Of a stretch of DNA of 11,798 nt, positions 5,697 to 11,798 are shown one piece after another; the first letter of the stretch is position 1; each line of letters starts with the position of its first letter. The notes under the pieces were generated by a model. That model did not search any database. It was not told where the DNA came from and worked only from the letters and a program-made list of their open reading frames with translations. The stretch is from NCBI GenBank assembly GCA_028718575.1, contig JAQULN010000046.1, positions 1 to 11,798 of the forward strand, written 5' to 3'. The position numbers and the translations under genes were made by a program. Source of the DNA: Candidatus Krumholzibacteriia bacterium (lineage in GTDB: Bacteria; Krumholzibacteriota; Krumholzibacteriia; LZORAL124-64-63).

Positions 5697-8600
5697 ATGC
5701 TCGCTCGCCGGAACGTCACCATTGCCGTTTTACTAGTTCTCGGTGCCCTGGCGTTGTCGGTCTCCTGGCCCGCCTGGCGCGACGCGCCGGCGCCCCAGTC
5801 GGCCGCGCCTGACGTAGCGCCTCTGGGCGCGGCACCTTTTGCCGGCGCTGCCGCGGGCGAGATGCGGCGAAGCAGCGTCGCTACGGCCGGACTGTTTCGC
5901 CATGGCGAACCGCGGGCTCTGGCCGTCACCCGGCAAGGCCGGCGCGCGCTCGATCGAGCCGGCACGAGGTGGGTCTTTGGGGCGGCCGCCCGCGACGACT
6001 CGACGCCGGAATTCCGGGATCACGATGCGCTGAGCAATCCGCCCGGGGCGCCCGTCGCCTGGCCGCCGGAGGCGGCGGCGCAGCTCCAGCAACGGGCCCG
6101 TGAGCGGACGGCGCCAGGGGGCAAGCGGGCGTCGACACTTCGCACGGCGCCCTGGACAGCCGACCAACTCCTGGCCAACCCCACGGACATGAACGACGAG
6201 TCGGTTTCCCTCGCGGCGAACCCGGCGACCGGCCATCTCTTCGCCGTCTTCGCGGCCTACGACCTCGGCGGCACCGACCGCGATATCTACATCGCCCGCA
6301 GCCTGGACGAGGGCCAGACCTGGACGACGATCAAGATGCCCACGTTCAGCCTCGACGAGAGCATGCCCGACCTCGCGATCGACGCGGCGGGATACATCTA
6401 TGTCGTCTGGGTGCGCGCCGACGGGTGTCTGATCCGTGCGCGGTCGGCCGGGCCGGAGGAAATCCATAGCTGGGCTTACACCCAGGCCTTCGAAGTGGGC
6501 CAGCCCGTCGCCGTGCCGACGATCGCGGTCTCGGGCAGCGGCGATTTCGCGCGCGTCTTCATCGCGTGCAGTTGGTACACCATCAACTGGTCCTGGTACC
6601 AGTATGAGTACACCCTGCTGTGGCTCTACTCCACGAACGGCGGTCAGACCGTCGCCTACAACTACCTGGAACCCGACGGCTATCCGGACCTCTGGCCGGT
6701 GGCGGCGATGCACGGTGCCATGGTCTACCTGGTCAACGGCGAGCAGGATCCATCCACGGGCCGCATCCGGATCCTGGCGGCGGCCGACGCGCTCAGCGGC
6801 ACCTTCGTCGACTACGTCGATCTGTGCCAGACCTCGCCGATGTCACACGGCTTTCCGACCATCGCCGCCGACGGCTTGGGCGTCTACATGGCCTACCAGC
6901 TCGACTGGGACGACGGTTTGGGCAACATCGACGGCGATATCATGTATGCGTTCTCGTGGGACGGCCTGGCCACAGTCTACGGTCCGTACGCCATGCAGGC
7001 GACGCTCAGCGAGAGTCTCGGGCCGGCGCTCTACACGCGGGGCGGCGTCGTGGGCTGCCTCTGGCTCGAGGCGCCGCCCGGCGACGACGAGTTCCACCTG
7101 GCGGCGCGCCAGGCGCCGGGCGACGGCCATCCGGATTACTGGGGCGAACTGGAGCAGGTCACCGCGCTGCCGATGGTCGTACCGCTGTACCGCTCGGCCG
7201 CCGGCGCCGTCGCCGGCGTCCATGACGGCGGCGCCACGACCGGGCCGTTGGTTGCGGCCTGGATCGATCGGCGCGACTACGTGAGCGCGGGCTACAACGT
7301 TTACACGAGCCGCCGCGCGTTGCTGCCCAATCTGGCGCCGTTCGTCCCGGCGGGCTGGCAATCGCCCCTGGTGGTCTCGATGATTCCCGGCCAGCGCGAG
7401 GATGGCAGCCTTGCCGCGGGTTATCCTGCGTACGCGAGCCTCGCGGTGGCGAATCTCGGACTCGCCGCGGCGCCGGGCCCGGTCGCGGTCGAACTGCGTT
7501 GCAGCGGTGAGCTGCTCGGCGCTTGGACGGTGCCGGGCGGTTTGCCGGCCGGTTCGTACGCGACCGCAGAAGACCAGCCGCTGTCGCTGGCGGCCGGCAC
7601 GCAGACGCTGATCCTGCGCCTCGACCCTGTGGGGGTGATTCCGGAGAGCGACGAGAGCGACAACGAGCTGAACAAGGTCGTCTGGGTCGGGAGCGGCGAC
7701 CCGCGCCTGGTGCTCGTGCCGGCGCGTCTGGATCTCGTCGCCGACGCGCCCGCGCCCGCGCCGCCGGCTCGGCCGCAGCCGGCCCGCGGCCCGGTCGTCG
7801 ACCCGCGCCTGCAAGACGTGTTGGCGGGCGCCGGCCCCGGCGATCGCCTGCGGGTGGTGGTGACGCCGCGGGCGCGGCCTGAGCCGCAGGATCTCGCCCG
7901 ACGCAGTCGTGGCGCCGCCCTGGCGGCGTTGCGCGAACACGCCGCGCAGTTCGCGGCGCGCGTCAACGACAAGGACGCGCTGCCGTTGCGGTCGCTCTGG
8001 CTGAGCGGCGAACTGGCGGGCGAACTCACGCCGCAGGCGATCGCCGAGCTGGCGGTCGATCCGGCGGTCGGCCGGATCTGGCTCGACGATCAGTTGAGCC
8101 GTTCGTTCACCGCGCCGGCAGCTCCGAACCCGGTGCCGGCGCCGCCGCCGCTGGCATTGCCGCTCGTGCTCGAGACGGTGCCTGCTGCACCGGGGTCGCG
8201 CGGTCCAGCGACCACCGAACTCTGGCATCTCGAGATGCTCGGCGCGCCAGCGGTCTGGCAACAGGGACTCGACGGCAGCGGCGTCCTGATCGGCCATACC
8301 GACAGCGGCGTGGCCTGGGACCATCCTGGCCTGGCCGGCCGCCTCTGGGATGGCGGGCCGGAGTTTCCGCACCACGGCTACGATTTCCTCGACCAGGATT
8401 TCGACCCGTACGATCCCGGCAGCGGCGGTTTCTGGCACGGCACCCATACCGCCGGCCTGCTCGTCGGCGTGTCCAGCGGCGTGGCGCCCGGCGCGCGCGT
8501 CCTGGTGGCGCGCTGCGTTCCCGGCTACTACCAGGATCTGGTCGCTGCCCTGCAGTTCTGCCTGGACCACGGCTGTCACCTGATCTCCACCAGCGCCGGC

Positions 8601-9740
8601 TGGACCCAGCCCGACGACGCGCTGCGTTCGGCGAACCGCACCAACGCCGAGATCATGCTCGCGCTCGGCGTGCCGTGGGTGACCGCCGCGGGCAACGGCG
8701 ACAACCAGGGCGGCCATGTGGCGGTTCCTTACGACATCTCTTCGCCCGCCGACAGTCCCGAACCCGCCTACGGGGCAGGCGGGCGCTCCGCGGTGATCGC
8801 CGTGGGCGCCGTGTCGCAGGCGAGCCAGATCTGGAGCAGCTCGAGCTACGGACCGACCGCCTGGCAGGTCGCCGACAATCCGGCGCACTCCGACTACGCC
8901 TACCCGCCAGGGTTGATCAAGCCCGATCTGGTCGCGCCGGGCGTCAACATCACGTCCACGATCGGCGGCGGCGGCTATGCCGCTTACAGCGGCACCAGCA
9001 TGGCGACCCCGCTCGTGGCCGGCGCGGCGGCAATCCTCCGGCAGGCCAATCCGCTGCTGACACCGGACGATCTCGCAGCCGTTCTGGCGGCCACCTGCGA
9101 CGACCTGGGCGCGGCCGGCCGCGACAACTTCTACGGCGCCGGGCTGGTGAACCTGCCCGCCGCCGTCGCCGCGCTGCCGGCGAGCTCGGCCGCGCTGATC
9201 CGGGCGCACAACGCCGGCGCGGTTCCCCTCTTGATCACCGGCATCACGCCGACGGTGTCGTGGCTCCAGGTGTCGCCGGCTGCCGCCGCCGTGGCGCCCG
9301 GCGATTCGCTGCGGGTCAACGTCGTGTGGGACGCCGGCGGTCTGCCGGTCGGTGCGCACCTGGGCGCGATCGTTTTCGCGTCGAACGACCCGCAAGGTTC
9401 CGTGCACCTGCCGGTGATCCTCGTCGTCGGCCAGAGCGTCGACGTTGCCGAACAGGCGCCGCCGCGCACCGGCAGGTTGAGCAACTATCCGAACCCGTTC
9501 AACCCGAGCACGACCGTCCGCTTCGAACTGGCCAAGGCGGCGCCGGTCCGGCTCGACCTCTTCGACGCCCGCGGCCGGCTGGTCAAATCGCTGGCTCGGG
9601 GCGACCGTGCGGCAGGCCGGCATGAGGTCGCCTGGGACGGCCGCGACGCGGCAGGTCGCGCCTGCGCGGCCGGCGTCTACCTGGCACGGTTGGAAGCTGC
9701 CGGCCAGATCACGACGGCCCGGCTGTTGCTGGTCCGGTAG
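5697..9740 (+). CDS. Secreted multidomain subtilisin-like serine protease (S8) with FlgD/T9SS-like tail
   Basis: A 1347-residue exported protease. Residues 1-24 form a signal peptide (MLARRN, then a long hydrophobic run). About 150-540 looks like a sialidase-type beta-propeller with Asp-box motifs: S202-L-D-E-G-Q-T-W209 is clear and S312-T-N-G-G-Q-T is a weaker copy. About 544-665 resembles a CARDB adhesion domain (ending in PESDESDNELNKVVWV). After an Ala/Pro-rich linker, 702-800 resembles an I9-type inhibitory propeptide. A second Pro-rich linker leads to the S8 domain (about 840-1160) with catalytic D869 (HTDSGV), H914 (HGTHTAG), oxyanion N1000 (TAAGNGD) and S1101 (GTSMATP). Residues 1164-1243 form an Ig-like domain. 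From 1262 (SNYPNPFNPST) to the end is a FlgD-like/type IX sorting-like tail. All catalytic residues are present. It likely degrades extracellular or surface proteins; its substrate is unknown. The long minus-strand frames over it are composition shadows. Confidence 0.92.
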   Translation: MLARRNVTIAVLLVLGALALSVSWPAWRDAPAPQSAAPDVAPLGAAPFAGAAAGEMRRSSVATAGLFRHGEPRALAVTRQGRRALDRAGTRWVFGAAARDDSTPEFRDHDALSNPPGAPVAWPPEAAAQLQQRARERTAPGGKRASTLRTAPWTADQLLANPTDMNDESVSLAANPATGHLFAVFAAYDLGGTDRDIYIARSLDEGQTWTTIKMPTFSLDESMPDLAIDAAGYIYVVWVRADGCLIRARSAGPEEIHSWAYTQAFEVGQPVAVPTIAVSGSGDFARVFIACSWYTINWSWYQYEYTLLWLYSTNGGQTVAYNYLEPDGYPDLWPVAAMHGAMVYLVNGEQDPSTGRIRILAAADALSGTFVDYVDLCQTSPMSHGFPTIAADGLGVYMAYQLDWDDGLGNIDGDIMYAFSWDGLATVYGPYAMQATLSESLGPALYTRGGVVGCLWLEAPPGDDEFHLAARQAPGDGHPDYWGELEQVTALPMVVPLYRSAAGAVAGVHDGGATTGPLVAAWIDRRDYVSAGYNVYTSRRALLPNLAPFVPAGWQSPLVVSMIPGQREDGSLAAGYPAYASLAVANLGLAAAPGPVAVELRCSGELLGAWTVPGGLPAGSYATAEDQPLSLAAGTQTLILRLDPVGVIPESDESDNELNKVVWVGSGDPRLVLVPARLDLVADAPAPAPPARPQPARGPVVDPRLQDVLAGAGPGDRLRVVVTPRARPEPQDLARRSRGAALAALREHAAQFAARVNDKDALPLRSLWLSGELAGELTPQAIAELAVDPAVGRIWLDDQLSRSFTAPAAPNPVPAPPPLALPLVLETVPAAPGSRGPATTELWHLEMLGAPAVWQQGLDGSGVLIGHTDSGVAWDHPGLAGRLWDGGPEFPHHGYDFLDQDFDPYDPGSGGFWHGTHTAGLLVGVSSGVAPGARVLVARCVPGYYQDLVAALQFCLDHGCHLISTSAGWTQPDDALRSANRTNAEIMLALGVPWVTAAGNGDNQGGHVAVPYDISSPADSPEPAYGAGGRSAVIAVGAVSQASQIWSSSSYGPTAWQVADNPAHSDYAYPPGLIKPDLVAPGVNITSTIGGGGYAAYSGTSMATPLVAGAAAILRQANPLLTPDDLAAVLAATCDDLGAAGRDNFYGAGLVNLPAAVAALPASSAALIRAHNAGAVPLLITGITPTVSWLQVSPAAAAVAPGDSLRVNVVWDAGGLPVGAHLGAIVFASNDPQGSVHLPVILVVGQSVDVAEQAPPRTGRLSNYPNPFNPSTTVRFELAKAAPVRLDLFDARGRLVKSLARGDRAAGRHEVAWDGRDAAGRACAAGVYLARLEAAGQITTARLLLVR

Positions 9741-9830
9741 GTTCTATTCATGCCCCGGGTCAACAGCGGGCAGCGGCTTGCGGCGGCGACTGGCCGCACC
9801 CCCGATCCGGTGCGACCTTGTGTCGAAGCG

Positions 9831-9836
9831 AAGGGA
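9831..9836 (+). promoter_or_regulatory. Ribosome binding site of msrB
   Basis: AAGGGA lies 5 bases before ATG 9842. The frame extends upstream to a TTG at 9818, but that start lacks a site and would add eight polar residues in front of the signal peptide, so ATG 9842 is chosen. Confidence 0.65.
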
Positions 9837-9841
9837 CCACC

Positions 9842-10366
9842 ATGCGGCGCCGGATATGTTCGATACTGTTGGCTTGCTCGCTGGCCTGCCTCGCCAGCGG
9901 GCGGCCCGGCGCGCTGCCGCTGGCCGCTGAACCTGGCGCCGGATCGGCGCCGCCAAAGGATCAAGCCGTGCCGTACAATCGCCTGACACCCGCCGAGCAG
10001 CACGTCATCCTGCATCAAGGAACCGAGCGGCCGTTCTCCGGCGAATACGACCACCACTGGGCCGACGGCACCTACATCTGCAAACAATGCAACGCTCCGC
10101 TATACCGGTCGGGCGACAAGTTCGAAGCGGGTTGCGGCTGGCCCAGCTTCGACGACGAGATCGTCGGCGCCGTCGAGCGTACGCTCGATCCCGATGGACG
10201 GCGGATCGAGATCACGTGCCGCAACTGCGGCGGACACCTGGGCCACGTTTTTACGGGCGAGAGTCTGACGCCCAAGAACGTTCGCCACTGCGTCAATTCG
10301 TTGTCGCTCGTGTTCGTACCGGCGACCGCCCCCCTGCCGGCGGTGATCCTCGCCGCTGAACCATAG
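9842..10366 (+). CDS. msrB: Peptide-methionine (R)-S-oxide reductase MsrB, exported
   Basis: A 174-residue enzyme that reduces methionine-R-sulfoxide in proteins back to methionine. The zinc-binding pairs are visible: C80-K-Q-C83 and C126-R-N-C129. The catalytic Cys is C150 (RHCVNSLSL, usually RYCxNSxSL), and C98 in GCGWPSF sits where a resolving Cys is found in many MsrBs, so a disulfide-relay mechanism is likely. The GGHLGHVF motif is intact. Residues 1-31 form an N-terminal export signal (MRRRICSILLAC and a hydrophobic run). C16 is preceded by S-L-A, a poor lipobox, so a soluble periplasmic form is more likely than a lipoprotein. Most bacterial MsrBs are cytosolic, so the export is notable. 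The gene starts 101 bases after the subtilase stop; no MsrA or thioredoxin-like partner is nearby. A terminator-like hairpin follows. Confidence 0.94.
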   Translation: MRRRICSILLACSLACLASGRPGALPLAAEPGAGSAPPKDQAVPYNRLTPAEQHVILHQGTERPFSGEYDHHWADGTYICKQCNAPLYRSGDKFEAGCGWPSFDDEIVGAVERTLDPDGRRIEITCRNCGGHLGHVFTGESLTPKNVRHCVNSLSLVFVPATAPLPAVILAAEP

Positions 10367-10407
10367 CCTTGCCGTGGGCGGTGGTTCGAGTTATGTTTCC
10401 CTCGCCT

Positions 10408-10436
10408 GCCGTGGACGATTGGTTGTCCGCGGCTTT
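10408..10436 (+). terminator. Intrinsic-terminator-like hairpin after msrB
   Basis: GCCGTGGAC (10408-10416) pairs with GTCCGCGGC (10425-10433) across an 8-base loop, giving nine pairs with one T-G wobble. TTT follows at once (10434-10436). It begins about 40 bases after the msrB stop codon and well before the helicase start at 10540. This fits a short Rho-independent terminator, although the T-run is brief. Confidence 0.5.
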
Positions 10437-10539
10437 CATCTACCGATGGTTTCCTGCATCCTGTCTCGGCCCCGAACCCGTTTGGTGTGCGTTCCGAGAA
10501 TCAGTTGCCGCAGATCTCGGTGCCACGAAACGGGAGTCT

Positions 10540-11798
<1,259 letters not shown>

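Noticed and set aside
4526..5965. A 479-codon minus-strand frame crossing the HD gene start, ZIP gene and subtilase start
   Set aside because: It spans three gene boundaries, is Arg/Gln/Gly-rich and has no motif, whereas the ZIP and HD genes in other frames carry family signatures.
6843..9623. A 926-codon open frame on the minus strand opposite the subtilase
   Set aside because: It shows no domain pattern and is Arg/Gly/Asp-biased low-information sequence; the plus-strand subtilase motifs explain the region.
9779..9814. Two overlapping, mutually exclusive 6-bp hairpins before msrB that resemble an attenuator
   Set aside because: The stems are short with 8-base loops, no leader peptide or T-run is seen, and such stems are frequent by chance in GC-rich sequence.
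9875..9892. A lipoprotein signal in MsrB around C16
   Set aside because: The residues before the Cys (S-L-A) do not fit a good lipobox, and the hydrophobic stretch before it is very short, so a plain export signal is preferred.

Overview
This is a GC-rich bacterial chromosomal segment of ordinary, mostly independent housekeeping and envelope genes. Several features point to a Gram-negative (diderm) bacterium outside the classical Proteobacteria: a multihaem c-type cytochrome, a Sec-exported tricorn-type protease, and a large secreted subtilase ending in a 'YPNPFNPST' / FlgD-like tail. Such tails are common in the Bacteroidetes/FCB group and in high-GC candidate lineages such as Eisenbacteria, Krumholzibacteriota and Gemmatimonadota. 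The lineage is an inference from gene style; no marker gene is present to fix it.

Layout: (1) 1-465, the 3' end of a c554-like multihaem cytochrome, cut by the window start and followed by a perfect 12-bp GC hairpin, probably its terminator. (2) 687-4028, a complete exported tricorn-like S41 peptidase. (3) 4063-4647 on the minus strand, an HD-domain phosphohydrolase of the YfbR/HDDC2 type, convergent with the protease and divergent from the next gene. (4) 4781-5593, a ZIP/GufA-type metal transporter starting at TTG; a long hairpin spans its stop codon. (5) 5697-9740, a multidomain secreted S8 protease. (6) 9842-10366, a Sec-exported methionine sulfoxide reductase MsrB, followed by a terminator-like hairpin. 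(7) 10540 to the window end, an RhlE-type DEAD-box RNA helicase, cut off at its C-terminal part.

Genes with a common theme are the exported ones: cytochrome, tricorn protease, subtilase and MsrB. Together they suggest an envelope or extracellular programme of respiration, protein degradation and oxidative repair. Most plus-strand genes are separated by about 100-220 bases and carry their own ribosome binding sites, and three have hairpins at their ends, so single-gene transcription units look more likely than one operon. I found no tRNA, rRNA, CRISPR array, insertion sequence or phage gene. I do not see a convincing undescribed multi-gene system; the most unusual object is the mosaic subtilase, followed by the exported tricorn homologue.
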